Made by a program: the position numbers and the translations under genes. A stretch of DNA of 64,000 bases, from contig JBAIAC010000035.1 in assembly GCA_037349315.1 (NCBI GenBank), positions 12,476,501-12,540,500 of the forward strand. Direction: 5' to 3'. Shown in pieces: positions 13,701 to 23,261 of the stretch; position 1 is the stretch's first letter; every line of letters starts with the position of its first letter. Below the pieces are notes generated by a model. It ran no database searches, was not told the origin of the DNA, and was given only the letters and a program-made list of their open reading frames with translations. Source of the stretch: Chelydra serpentina (lineage: Eukaryota; Chordata; Testudines; Chelydridae).

Positions 13701-16700
13701 GTCCTGCCATACCAAAAATCACAGTTCAAATAAATGAACGCAGACAAAAAATGCTTAATAATTCTATCCATCTAAACCAGCAGTTGGCAGGGTTTGTATC
13801 AACTGTAATTTTTAATAGCACTAACATGATGCTTTCTTGAGGACATTTCAAGTTACAAAATTAGTGTCAACCTAGGCCTGAGAGAGATTTAGTTTAATTA
13901 CTGCAAGATAAATATATTGTTTCTGCTTTCTGTTCCCTGTAGCCACTGTTTTATCCCTAGACAATTAAAACAGCACTTTTTACAGTTGTGTGTGTCAAAT
14001 GTAGGTCAACCGAGAAGGATCAGCTGTGGAAGGGGTGTAGTTCATTTGCTAAGCTATGCAGATGGGACCTTGCAAAATTTCTCCCATTTACCCAAGCAGG
14101 TGTCTAATGGAAGCCCTCTGCATGTGGAACTCCACAGTCATTGCCAGGGGACCTGCAGGTCCTCAGCAGCTCTGGAAGCCAAACTACATATTCATTCAAG
14201 TGCTTAAATATGAATGTAGGTGCCCAGGATTAAAAATTATGGCCATAGGATAACATCTTCTAAAGTGCCAAAGTGATTGAAGTGTTTATGAAAGCCAATG
14301 GGATTTAGGGGCCTAAGCCATTTTGCCACTTTTGGAGATTCACCCACACTCCCCACTTCACTAAAAATACCATGGCTTCCACGCTTGCTGTAGCCTGTAA
14401 AGCTCTTCCATGGCTGTATGCTGTTTTCTGCAGTTAAGAAGCTGACTATGACCTGAATTTGCTTCACTTCTGCACTCAAAAGTCCTACAGGCCCACATTT
14501 TTTGGGGCCAGTTGGTCCCCTAGCCAGCAAGGCCCAATCTTGGTCAACAGCTAGGGTGACCAGACAGCAAATGTGAAAAATCGGGACAGGGGGTGGGGGG
14601 TAATAGAAGCCTATATAAGAAAAAGACCCAAAAATCAGGACTGTCCCTATAAAATCAGGATATCTGGTCACCCTATCAACAGCAGAGCTCTTATTGACTT
14701 CACTGGGACCAGGATTAAGCCCCAACAGCTGTTTTCTCCAAAGACAACAGACCCAATTCTACCCTCTGTCCAGCGCTGAGATAGCAGCATTGAAGCCCAG
14801 TGGGGTTTTAGTCAATACAATGATCTTTACATATCATCATCACTTACCAGATATGTTAAATCCCCTTCTAAATACTTCATACATTGTCCTTGCATCATCA
14901 TAGTAGTGAGTTAATAATTCTGTGCTGTCACCTATCACGGACCGCCGAGCTCCTTCCCAGCCCTATGGAAACCAAAACAACATATAATGATCGGATCAGA
15001 ACCTTTTGAAAGAGAGAGACTAAAAAACCAACCAAACCCAGCACAACCATCTTTGGAACCTGGTCCCGTACTTAGGCCATGACAGCCTGAGCATAAAATG
15101 CAGGATCAGGAAGTTGCCATCATAAACCCAGAGGCGGATAGAATTTAATCATGAACCGGCCTTAAATTTATATTATAATCTGCATGATGGATTAGCCTGT
15201 AAATTACAGGTGCGCTAATATTTTTTGTGGGAAAACATATTGAATTATATTCCTGTGTTAGCCTTGAGATAAATATTTGCTTTTGTCTAACACTGTATAA
15301 AAGTCAGACAGGCAGGTTTGTTATGATTTTCCTTAACCCACCAAAAAAATCCGCGCTGTTCCGTTTCTGTAAAAATAAAAAAGCCAAGCCAAGCCATAAG
15401 GGCTTTATGAAATGAAACACAAAACACAGTCTATGTGATTCACTTTGTAAGCACATTTATTCTTCACTCATAAATGCAGTTCTTGAAGTAAAAACAAAGG
15501 CAAACAACAACTGAGCCCCAAGGCTACTGACTAGTTAGACTACTGGGCTTTTGTGTTTGCCCAGAGATACTGATGCACTTGCACCAGCTTCACCACTGAT
15601 TTTACTCTCTAACCACGCCCCAAGGATTTAGCCCATTCCTTCCCTCCAAGGCTCTAGACGATTGTGTAGCTTTCTTACTCTGTCCTAGTACATGGAACAA
15701 GAATCTTAACATGCTCATCAATTAGAGCAGTTGTAGGATTTATTCACAGATTGAAATTAGAGACTAATGTTTCTAGTCTCAAAAATCATTTAAATAGTTC
15801 TTATGTTAATAGAAATATTTTAGGCCGATCTAGAAGGAAGAGACTAGAAAACAAAGCCCCTCAAATTGCATTGAATCTCCCTTACACCTCTCATCCTCCC
15901 CAAAGAAATCTCCTGGTTTTTCATGATAGGGAGCAAACTTCCATTTCATGTCTCTCTTTGCTTTAAACAGAGTTTGATTAAAACTGATTTGACATTTTTT
16001 AGTTAGAGGATGAAAAAAATATAAATCACTTTGGTTGGTTTCAGCCTAGCTTTGCTCTCCTTTAAGAATGCTACATTTTAAAAATGAAGAATTGAAGGCT
16101 TTCAGGACATTATTTATTTACAAAAATAATCGAGTAACATAAATGTTGTGCATTTATATTCCATCCATCATTCAGAAGGATTTCAGAATGCTTTTTTATG
16201 AACTTTACACCAGAATTCACCACTGACATGCAGCCATTTCTCTTCAGAAGCTGCTGTATTCCATCCCAGAACACAAGAACATTATACAAGAGTTAATGAT
16301 CCAAAACATCTTATCCATTTAAAAATGGAGAGGAAATGTGAGTAGGCAAAATGTAATTAATTAATCAGTCTAAACTTTGGTCAGCTCCCTGGCGTTATCA
16401 TACCATACTCTTGTAAAAGTTGCCATGAGTTGGGTTTTTTTAATGGTCTGACTTAATTGCACATCTTGGCCTTATTTAATTCAATGGTAGTTTTGTGATT
16501 AGCTTCAGTAGGGCTAGGATTTCACCCTTTACCTAGAAGACTTCATTGGCATCAGCACAGTGCCTGCTAATGCAATGGGTTGAGCACTGGCTCTAGGCTG
16601 ACAGATAGCTAGCGTGAAAAATTGGGATAGGGGGTGGGGGTTAATAGGTGCCTATATAAGAAAAAACCCCAAATATTGGGACTTTCCCTATAAAATCAGG

Positions 16701-19700
16701 ACATCTGGTCACCCTAACTGGCTCAGTACTGACTCAGACAGAAAAATGACAGCTGCTGAATGAGCAACATCCTTACAGAAGAATGCTTTTACTTTGGGAG
16801 TTTCCTACCCAAGTACATTAGTCTTAACTCTGTTTAACTTGCACCATCTGGCTGTAGGTACAGTCATATCTTTAAAACCGGCTAATCCATATTTTTGAAA
16901 ACATTGCACCAGCTCTGCACTAATATACAGTAACTCCTCGCTTAAATTTGTAGTTATGTTCCTGAAAAATGCGACTAAGCGAAATGATGTTAAGCGAATC
17001 CAATTTCCCCATAAGAATTAATGTAAATGGCGGGGGAGGGGGGGGGGTTTACTTTCCAGGGAAATTGTTTTCACCAGACAAAAGACTAAGTTTTAAACAA
17101 ACAATTTAATACTGGTACACAGCGATAATGATTGTGAAGCTTGGTTGAGGTGGTAAAGTCAGAGGGTGGGATATTTCCCAGGGAATGCCTTACTGCTAAA
17201 TGATGAACTAGCAATTGGCTGAGCCCTCAAGTGTTAACTCATTGTTGTTAATGTAGCCTCACACTCTACAAGGCAGCACCAATGGAGGGAGGGGAGACAG
17301 CATGGCAGACAGAGACACAGACACACACCCTATGTGTGGGAAAGAGAGAGAGAGAGAGAAGCACATTGCCCCTTCAAGTACGCTGACACCACTCTAAGTA
17401 CATTGCCTTTTAAAGCATATCAGGAAGTTGAGAAAGCAGCTGTGGCCAGCAAGCTCTCTCCATCCTGCGCCCTGTCGTGTCCCCACCCTGCTCTATACGG
17501 AGAAGGGGTAAGCGGGGGACAGAAGCAGGGGGGAGAGGGACAACCTGACATTAACCCCTCTTCCTTCCCCCACACAGCAAGCAGGAGGCTCCCAGGAGCA
17601 GCTCCAAGGCAGAGGGCAGGAGCAGCACATGGCAGTGGGGGGAGGGACAGCTGAACTGCCAGCAATTGATAGCCTGCTTGGCAGCTTCCACACAGGGAAC
17701 TTAGGGGAGCGGGGAGCTGATAGAGGGGCTGCAAGTCCACCCTGGTTCCAAGCCCCTACCAACGAGCTGCTCTTCCTGCAAGCAGTGGACAAAGCAGGCA
17801 GCTGCCAAACAACGTTATAAGGGAGCATTGCGCAACTTTAAACGAGCATGTTCCCTAATTGATCTGCACGTAATAACGAAACAATGTTAAGTCAGATGAC
17901 TTTAGGTGAGAAGTTACTGTATAGATATAACCAATCCACAGGAGCAACTCACAGATCTCTGGTTTGACACAGTGCTCTACACATTAGTAGTAAAAATTCA
18001 ACCCCTAGTCAGACTACTGGGACATACATTTGTTTACAGGGCAATACTGTAAGGTGTTTACTTTTTGAATAATTCATAGATTCATATACTTGAAGATCAG
18101 AAGGGACCATTATGATGATCTAGTCTGACTCCCACATAGCACAGGCCAAAGAACCTCACCCAATGATATCTGCATCAAGCCCATAGCTTGTGTGTGAGCT
18201 ATAGGCTATTGTTAAGATAAGAAGGAGACTTTTAGAAAGAGATCCTAAGTGATGAAGAACCCACCACACTGCTGAGTACATTGTTGTAGTGGTTAATTAC
18301 CCTTACTGGTAAAATTTTGTGCTATATTTTCTGTCTGAATTATTTTAAATTCAGCTTCCAGACATTGGATAGCATTGAATTCCAGACCAACTTCCATAAG
18401 GAGCATTGCTATAGCTGGTGAACAAACAAAGTACAAAATAGTAACTCTGACAAAATCAATAAAGCCAAACTGAAGTTTTGAGAGGTTCTAGCTACCTATT
18501 CTACACTAATAACTATTCTAGCATCGATGAAGCTTGCAGAAGGCAAAATATCTTTTTATTCTTGTACTTCATCTTGGACTTCAAAACAGCATTGATGATA
18601 ACTATGGGACAGAAAATAGTCCTGTCTTTCTGGAATAGGTATCTTTAAAAAAAATCTTAATAGAACTAAGTAACTGATTTTAGTGCTGATCAAAACAGGC
18701 TATTTGTTTTTTGTGGAAAATTTTAATAATTTTGTTTGTTTTCAGGAAATTTCCCTCATTAAATTTCAGTTTTTCAATTAACAACCAAAAGTCAAATATA
18801 TTTTAGTTTACAGTAAAAATGTCCAGTTAGCAAAACCCAACTTTTCTTTATACAAAAACAAACAAAGCCTCCTCCCCCGCTCCATTTTTACTAATTTATT
18901 TCCATGAAAACTTTTCTTTGGGGAAAAAGCTGGTTTTCATTAAAAAAAATATGTTTTGACCAACTCAAATAATTGAATATAAAGGCCTTGATCCTGCAAA
19001 CACTTACAGGTGTGCTTAGCTTGACTACCATGAGCACTGCCACCGAAATCAGTGGAACTACTCATGACAGTAACATTAAGTACATGCGTAGGTGCCTGCA
19101 GGACCATGACCATAGTTTGGACCTATCTGTCAAATTCAGTCCTGACGTAAGAGCACATAGCTTCTACTGACTCCAAATGGAGGTGCACCTGTTACCCCCA
19201 AACTGAATTTGATCCCAAAAGTTCAAAGAAACAATCCCATTCAAATTCCACCCTCATACAAGAAAAAGGTACCTCAGCATGCTATCACTGGCCACCTCTG
19301 CTTTTGTTTGCTTGGTTGTTTTAACTAGTGCAGGAAAAAGTGATAGCCCTAGTGGAATCATTACCTTCCTATGACACCACTCAGAGGAGTTTAAAGTCCC
19401 AGAAGAATTTGTATAATGAACTTTAGAATTCATGTAACGTAGTCGTTATCTAAAGCCAGAATGGATCACCAGATCATCTAGTCTGACCTCCTGTGTGAAA
19501 ACTGCTTTCAGAACAACACTGGGACCACTCCCACAAAAAATACATGACACTGCATGATTCTCTTGGAGGTAGTTTATGTTTCCCAAAGACTTTTGAAGAC
19601 GGATTGCTATAAATCTGTAGATGGCATAGGGAAAAATATTTCTGGAAGCTCATTTTATTACTAATGAAAAAAAAAAAAGCAAACGGGACACCTGCTTGTA

Positions 19701-22031
19701 GCCAAGAATTCATAGCTGGAGAGCCCGAGGGATATTGATAATACTGTAAAAAGTGGAGTTTAATGCAGGTTCATCACAGGAGCTCTGTTCTGCAGCGGGA
19801 AAGGTGAAAAAAACGTAGTGGTGCTGAAGTTTGCCATTCAAAGATAGACGTGATCTCTCCTCTGTAAGTACAATATTGCACTCTTTTTAAAAGGGAACAT
19901 TAAATTGCACCAAGGGGCAAAGTCTGACCCCCAGACTTGGTGGGCACAGAGGTCAGTAGATGCAGCAGGGTTAGGAGCAAGTTTTGGGGAGCACAGGCTG
20001 ATAGTGTTCATCCACCGGTGTAGTGTGGAGTCTAGCTTCCTGGGAGTTGCCTGCATAGCGTTACATGCAGGGAGAGGTAGTTAGAGAACAATGTGGGAAT
20101 AGTGGATTTGCTACTATGTGGCTCTACTTCATTCCCTCTTTCAGAGAGGCACTGACAAAGATACAGGGCTGCTTCTGGGTTTGGGCTCCACTGGAATCAG
20201 TGGAAGTTTTGCCATTGGCCACAACGCGATCAGGAGTTAGGCCTTAGTATGGCTCATGCTTCTGTTACTCTAGGGAAGTTTACTAGCCTTCCTGATTCAC
20301 AAATAAATACCACCTCAGGTCCACAGACAAGCCAAGCTCTTGGGAAGATACAGTTTTCCCATTAAATAATACACTTCCCAGTATGTTCAGCAAAAATTTT
20401 GGACTCTTTGGATTTTTTTTTGTTCCCCACCTCGCCTTTTGGTCTTTCTAGCTTTCCAGTGCTGTTGCCTAATGATAGCCTTTGATAGAGAAAAGAGGTT
20501 GCTGCATCAGTGATTAAGCTTCCACATGACTCAGATTCCTATTAAAGCCCTCAAGTACTCAGGTGATACAAATCAGCTCAACACACATAGTATCTTCAAT
20601 GAGGTGGTTCCTCTCATCTGGTGATTACTAGTGTGGATAACCCCGGATTAATCCTTACAACATCCAGTTTCTCTCTCCTTCCATCAGTGAGTACATATAA
20701 AATAAAAATTCAGGGTAGCAGATATTTTAGATAGGAAATCTCATGGAAATATTATTAGTTTGCCATGTCAATTTCATAACAACTATAACCCGCTTTTTGC
20801 AAAGTACTTTCCAAATACTAATTATTCGCATCACACCTCAGTAAGTTAGGCAGGTTTTATTCACTGTCTGGTACAAGGGTTTAAACTGAAGCAGAGAGCA
20901 GTTAAGTGACTGGCCCAAGGTCATACAGTGAGTCAGAAACGTGGCTGTGGAGAGAACCCCAGAGTCCTGGTTCTAATCAGAAGAAAATGCTTCCATGGGA
21001 AATGTAAACTTTTGCCTATTTTTTTTAATAAGTAAGGACAGTGAAGTTCTCTTAAAGGGGAACCTGCTAGCCGGACAAACCTGTCATTAACCTTTAAAGT
21101 CTTACTATATATCTCAATTTTGAATACGAGTTCGACTTGAGATGCTTTTCTTGGAAGTTCTTGCACTTTAACATGGGGCAGTTTTTTTAGACCTCAAGGC
21201 TTCTTAAAAGCATAAAGACAAATAAATATTCAGTCTCAGATTTGGATTAAAGCATAATTTTTTGCAGTATCACTTTGCATACAGCAGCCACCATTACAGA
21301 GTTAGCATTGCACACAGTGGTATGAGAGGTTATAATTACCATCTGTGGGAACAGTAAACCTTGGTTTTTTTAGTGGCTTGTATGTAATTTTTCAGTGCTT
21401 CACGGTCAAGCCAGGCTAAAACTGGAGGAATTAAGTAGGGATTAAATTCATGGTTTGGATGTTAGTTTTCCAGGAGTTTAAAAAGAAGGAACAAAGTGGG
21501 TCAAATTAATCCGTGGTGTAACAGACTGTGAACCATTGTCCAGGATGGAACAGGACAGCACCCACAACAACTAGCAAGGGCCTGATTCTCAACAGCCTTG
21601 CAGCCATGTACACTCATGCAAAGTGGGCGTGAAACGGTACACTTCTGATTTAGTAGCACTCTACAACCACTCTGCATGGGTGTGAATTACTCTACAAGGG
21701 ACCTGGCAGTGGAGACTCAGCCCATGGAATCTAGCCAGCCTAGCCAAACCTCTGCATTCATAAGGGTTAATTTTTTATTCGTTGAAGGGTATAAATAATG
21801 CTAGCCTTACCTCAACTTCTTCTGACTGCATCAAGAGGTCACATGGTGGCTTCAAAGCCTTTGGCCGGCTAGCAAACCAGTATGCGATCACAGCTGCAAA
21901 GGCACCAATGCCAACTAAGGTGGTAGCTGGCAAGCTGTGGAAAAACTGGCTGAAGTTGTCAAACTCGGGCAGCCGCAGGCTCCTCAGGATTTCCCGTGCT
22001 TGCATCTTTTCAAAGATTGAAAGGGCAAATT
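4665..22031 (-). CDS. ACSL6: ACSL6, 5' part (coding exons 1-8 of a longer gene)
   Basis: Long-chain acyl-CoA synthetase 6 makes acyl-CoA from long-chain (notably polyunsaturated) fatty acids, ATP and CoA at ER, outer mitochondrial or plasma membranes. Eight minus-strand exons (22031-21811, 14962-14848, 11701-11637, 10857-10756, 10619-10520, 8779-8601, 8239-8207, 4716-4665) have AG/GT borders, and their phases join without a break into about 280 codons from the ATG at 22005. An N-terminal hydrophobic anchor (about residues 28-46) is followed by the adenylate-forming N-domain up to FTSGTTG. The family is about 700 residues, so only the first 40% is here. ACSL6 is preferred over ACSL1 and ACSL5 because of stretches such as NGPCLGFRKPKQPYQWLSYK, SMVVVPLYDTLG and RPKALKPPC. 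No stop or frameshift interrupts the exons, so the gene looks intact. The remaining exons lie left of position 1. This rests on recognising the protein by eye. Confidence 0.95.
5582..6067. mobile_element. Non-autonomous DNA transposon, 486 bp, hAT-like
   Basis: The ends are tagggttactatatttg and the inverse of cgtatggtaaccctA. The 7 bp ccagttt is repeated at 5575-5581 and 6068-6074. The interior has a C-rich block (about 5650-5830) that generates spurious open frames. No transposase remains. The duplication length, 7-8 bp, suggests hAT. Confidence 0.8.
7252..7420. mobile_element. Tigger-like MITE, internally deleted copy
   Basis: The sequence from cagcatatggcag to gaggagttcctg matches the right third of the element at 16928-17919. 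Relative to that copy it lacks about 140 bp between the agcctgc and caaacaacgtt motifs and all of the left part. It is diverged, hence older than the longer copy. Confidence 0.75.
8207..8239 (-). CDS. ACSL6: ACSL6 coding exon 7 (33 nt micro-exon)
   Basis: The micro-exon is flanked by acceptor ttctttcag and donor gtgagt, phase 0 on both sides, encoding ACGHENRHVPM. It sits where family members read roughly (D)CGxENxxxPV before the PP...P-E/D-D-L segment. It is too short for ORF-based detection; the support is splice signals, phase and position in the protein. Confidence 0.9.
8240..8600 (-). other. ACSL6 intron 6
   Basis: A 361 bp intron with normal splice ends. I see no repeat or other signal in it. 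Confidence 0.8.
8601..8779 (-). CDS. ACSL6: ACSL6 coding exon 6
   Basis: This is the longest internal exon here: 179 nt, phase 1 in and phase 0 out, with acceptor ttttttag and donor gtgatg. It encodes (A)DISTVICDKPEKARILLDH, then VEKRETPGLKAIILMDPFEK and the tail RCGVHVQSMQEVE. The PGLK.IILMD motif and SMQ.VE agree with ACSL6 rather than ACSL1. Confidence 0.95.
9446..9573. mobile_element. Penelope-like element tail, inverted, with 14 bp TSD
   Basis: The 14 bp ttgtaaattgacag occurs exactly at 9432-9445 and 9574-9587, framing a 128 bp insert. The first 90 bp are the tail in reverse orientation (cataagctttcgtgggtgaa). The last 37 bp are the terminus in forward orientation (agactaacacggctacccct). 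The same tail closes the coding PLE at 38976-40415, which is why I assign it to that family rather than to a SINE. Confidence 0.85.
9865..9992. repeat. Ancient inverted-repeat family (cttaaagttaagca type), copy 1
   Basis: The two halves, around ggcttaactttaagc and gcttaaagttaagcatgtgc, are inverted relative to each other about a central ttgtcccattggctcc. Similar copies occur near 18985-19112 and 42975-43113. It is probably a very old palindromic DNA repeat; the class is not certain. Confidence 0.55.
10520..10619 (-). CDS. ACSL6: ACSL6 coding exon 5
   Basis: This 100 nt exon has acceptor ccttccag and donor gtaaaaac and ends in phase 1. It encodes WIISELACYTYSMVVVPLYD followed by TLGHGAIRYIINT. 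This is conserved N-domain core; VPLYDTLG is typical of the whole ACSL family. Confidence 0.95.
10756..10857 (-). CDS. ACSL6: ACSL6 coding exon 4
   Basis: This is a 102 nt, 34-codon exon, phase 0 to 0, with acceptor cttctag and donor gtgagatg. The product starts VSERAEALGSGLLRQGC and ends QFIGVFAQNRPE, a strongly conserved motif of long-chain acyl-CoA synthetases. The intron to the next exon is only 136 bp. Confidence 0.95.
10858..11636 (-). other. ACSL6 intron 3
   Basis: A 779 bp intron. There is a weak trace of the ancient repeat family near 11265-11330 (actgaagtcagtggaactac); otherwise nothing stands out. Confidence 0.6.
11637..11701 (-). CDS. ACSL6: ACSL6 coding exon 3
   Basis: This is a 65 nt exon with acceptor catttag before 11701 and donor gtgagg after 11637. 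It enters in phase 1 and leaves in phase 0. It encodes ENGPCLGFRKPKQPYQWLSY then KE, the most diagnostic ACSL6-type segment in the window. The split first codon reads Glu where I remember Gly in mammals. Confidence 0.95.
12425..12547 (+). repeat. Interspersed repeat ending in AAT-rich tail
   Basis: The text cacagcacctagcacaatgg, then ggtcctggtgcataactagg, and a terminal aataataataaataatga run form a retroposon-like unit I recognise from reptile genomes. The AAT-rich tail fits a SINE or LINE 3' end. I cannot name the family with certainty. Confidence 0.5.
14552..14675. mobile_element. hAT MITE family A, copy 1 (124 bp)
   Basis: The ends are tagggtgaccagac and atctggtcaccct-a. The 8 bp tcaacagc is duplicated exactly at 14544-14551 and 14676-14683. 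Internal landmarks are gggacagggggtggggggta and aagcctatataagaaaa. It is the same family as 16594-16716 and 40594-40717. It lies in intron 2, close to ACSL6 exon 2. Confidence 0.92.
14848..14962 (-). CDS. ACSL6: ACSL6 coding exon 2
   Basis: The acceptor tttccatag lies before 14962 and the donor gtaagtg follows 14848. The 115 nt are read in phase 0 and end in phase 1. The product includes GARRSVIGDSTELLTHYYDD and ARTMYEVFRRGFNIS, which match the ACSL6 region after the anchor. The first two codons read Gly-Trp where I remember a more polar pair in mammals. The intron on its 5' side (14963-21810) is 6.8 kb and rich in transposon copies. Confidence 0.95.
16594..16716. mobile_element. hAT MITE family A, copy 2 (123 bp)
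   Basis: The right end acatctggtcacccta is intact and the left end taggctgacagat is mutated. The 8 bp actggctc is exactly repeated at 16586-16593 and 16717-16724. The interior gcctatataagaaaaaaccc matches the other copies. Confidence 0.92.
16928..17919. mobile_element. Tigger-like (Tc1/mariner) MITE, 992 bp
   Basis: The terminal inverted repeats cagtaactcctcgcttaaa and (inverse of the right end) cagtaacttctcacctaaa match at 16 of 19 positions. The element is bordered by TA at both sides (16926-16927 and 17920-17921), the tc1/mariner target. The interior has a poly-G stretch, a GA microsatellite near 17341-17360 and GC-rich filler with spurious frames. No transposase is visible. Confidence 0.82.
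18068..18330 (-). repeat. CR1-like retroposon fragment
   Basis: The text cagaagggaccattatgatg followed by atctagtctgactccc is the reverse complement of a CR1-type 3' end. The following bases through the cccaccacactgctgag region continue the same family. It is 5'-truncated and inserted in antisense to the plus strand. Confidence 0.7.
18985..19112. repeat. Ancient inverted-repeat family, copy 2
   Basis: It begins gatcctgcaaacacttacag and ends with the inverted, decayed counterpart taggtgcctgcaggacc. The centre carries aaatcagtggaactactcat. It is related to copies at 9865-9992 and 42975-43113. Confidence 0.55.
19447..19500 (-). repeat. CR1 3'-end fragment
   Basis: The text gccagaatggatcaccagat followed by catctagtctgacctcctgt is a short antisense CR1 tail. 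It is too brief for subfamily assignment. Confidence 0.6.
20830..20980 (-). repeat. MIR-like SINE, antisense
   Basis: The text gtgactggcccaaggtcata, then cagtgagtca and the segment agagtcctggttctaatc, matches the reverse complement of the MIR core region, which carries a ...gtgaccttgggcaagt motif. The copy is old and diverged. Confidence 0.65.
21811..22031 (-). CDS. ACSL6: ACSL6 coding exon 1 (N-terminal membrane anchor)
   Basis: The acceptor is a pyrimidine-rich tract ending in cctgcag before position 22031. The donor gtaagg follows 21811. The canonical ATG is at 22005 (MQAREILRSLRLPEF...), giving 65 codons and ending in phase 0 after QSEEVE. The hydrophobic run TTLVGIGAFAAVIAYWF is the membrane anchor. 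The 26 bases between acceptor and ATG are also open in frame (EFALSIFEK after one base from the preceding exon) and resemble the residues before Met in the N-terminally extended mammalian isoform. This exon can therefore be entered with or without use of the internal ATG. Confidence 0.95.
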
Positions 22032-22496
22032 CTGCAGGATCCAAAGGAAAAGAATGAGTTAATGCCACAGGATTAACAGACATAGTAGATATAGGCCAAA
22101 ACATTTGCCGTACTTCTAAGGGAACGAAGGCAAGGAAAGGCAGTTCTCTCTACCTTTTATAAACATACCGCTATGCTGACCCAGAAACAGAGCTGGCTAC
22201 CGAAAAAGGGGGAAAAAAAAGGCGCAGCTACAAAAGAATGGCACAGAGCAAAAAGCGTAATTAGCATCACGGAACTGTGTATATTTAGAATGTTCTATGC
22301 CCAAAACATATATTGAAAGCCCCCTGGTGCTGCTTGAAACCAGACCCTTACAAAGACAGAGAGACTGAGACACGGTAGGCAGCTGACTGCTAGAAGAGAT
22401 GCCTTTAACATGCATGGATTTTTTCCATTTCAAATATGCTTAGCACTGGTGATAATCACATGATAACTTAAAGGGGCAGGGTGCACTCTGCAAAAG

Positions 22497-22516
22497 GATG
22501 CGTCACTTCCGTCAGC
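22497..22516 (-). promoter_or_regulatory. Candidate ETS/CRE composite site upstream of ACSL6 exon 1
   Basis: The minus strand reads gctgacggaagtgacgcatc, combining a CGGAAGT ETS site with a TGACGCA CRE-like half. It lies 470 bp upstream of the first exon found. Such composites are common in vertebrate promoters, but no TATA box, initiator or CpG island makes this a firm promoter, and the exon itself has a splice acceptor. Treat it as a candidate element only. Confidence 0.3.
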
Positions 22517-22789
22517 AAGAGGATCGTTCACAGTCGTTACAGAGACGCAGAGTTTTTTTAAATGACTATAAAAATTTAGCAGCAGCTATTTAAAGCTGCA
22601 GCTTTTTCTTTTACTTTGTGAGCCATCAGCTTTCAGGAAGCCTGTAATTTTTCTCCCACCTCTAACTCAAGGCACTGACTTCTGTGGGCCCCTGATTAAT
22701 GTGCTGTCATAGCACCTCGTAAGTAAAATAAAAATAAAATTAGCAATCTCTCCATTTCTTCTTTCCCAACCTGTAGGAGAAATAACCTG

Positions 22790-22810
22790 ATATATATATA
22801 TATATATATA
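22790..22810. repeat. TA dinucleotide microsatellite
   Basis: About ten TA units in a row. Confidence 0.95.
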
Positions 22811-23261
22811 AAATTGAAAGGAAGCCAAGTCAAAGAGATGAGGTTTGCATTTAGTTTTGATGTGGTGCATTCTAATCTCTTGTAGGAGTGAGTTCCAGAA
22901 TCTAGGTCCAGTTCCTGTGCTCTTGAGCTTTCCCCTGATTGGTCAACAGTTTCATTGTTTGGGTGGAAGATAGCTCCTGTCATTGGAGGTCCTGGCTGCA
23001 GTGACAGAGGTGATTTCTCAGGTAGCTAGGGACGATCTAACAGTGAGCTTTGAATATCAAGAGACAGACCTTGAACTGGACTCTGCATGTTTTGGGGAAC
23101 AAGTGCAAGGAGCAGAGCACCAAAGTTATGTGTTTATGCATCCCATGCTGCTCAGCCAATGGGCTATTGTGCTTTGTACCACTGGGAGCTTTCTCAGGCT
23201 CTTTGGATTCATTTTGATGTGTAATGAGGTGCAATAATCAAGCCTGAAGGTCAGGAATGTG

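Larger units (their letters stand above)
11702..14847 (-). other. ACSL6 intron 2
   Basis: A 3.1 kb intron with an interspersed repeat near 12425-12547 and a 124 bp hAT MITE at 14552-14675. The rest is unremarkable AT-rich sequence. Confidence 0.7.
14963..21810 (-). other. ACSL6 intron 1
   Basis: A 6.8 kb intron with several repeats: a hAT MITE (16594-16716), a Tigger-like element (16928-17919), CR1 fragments (18068-18330, 19447-19500), an ancient palindromic repeat (18985-19112) and a MIR-like SINE (20830-20980). No additional exon is recognised. Confidence 0.7.
22032..23261. other. 5' flank or 5' intron of ACSL6
   Basis: The stretch upstream of exon 1 holds the ETS/CRE-like site and a TA dinucleotide run at 22790-22810. 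An upstream exon must exist further right, since exon 1 has an acceptor and an open frame. I could not identify it here. Confidence 0.6.

Noticed and set aside
14237..14725. 162-codon minus-strand open frame
   Set aside because: It runs through the 124 bp hAT MITE and unique flanking sequence, with no recognisable protein features.
4665..22031. ACSL1 or ACSL5 identity for the synthetase exons
   Set aside because: Diagnostic segments (LGFRKPKQPYQWLSY, RPKALKPPC, ADISTVI, PEDLSIVCFTSG) fit ACSL6 better than the ACSL1 or ACSL5 sequences I know.
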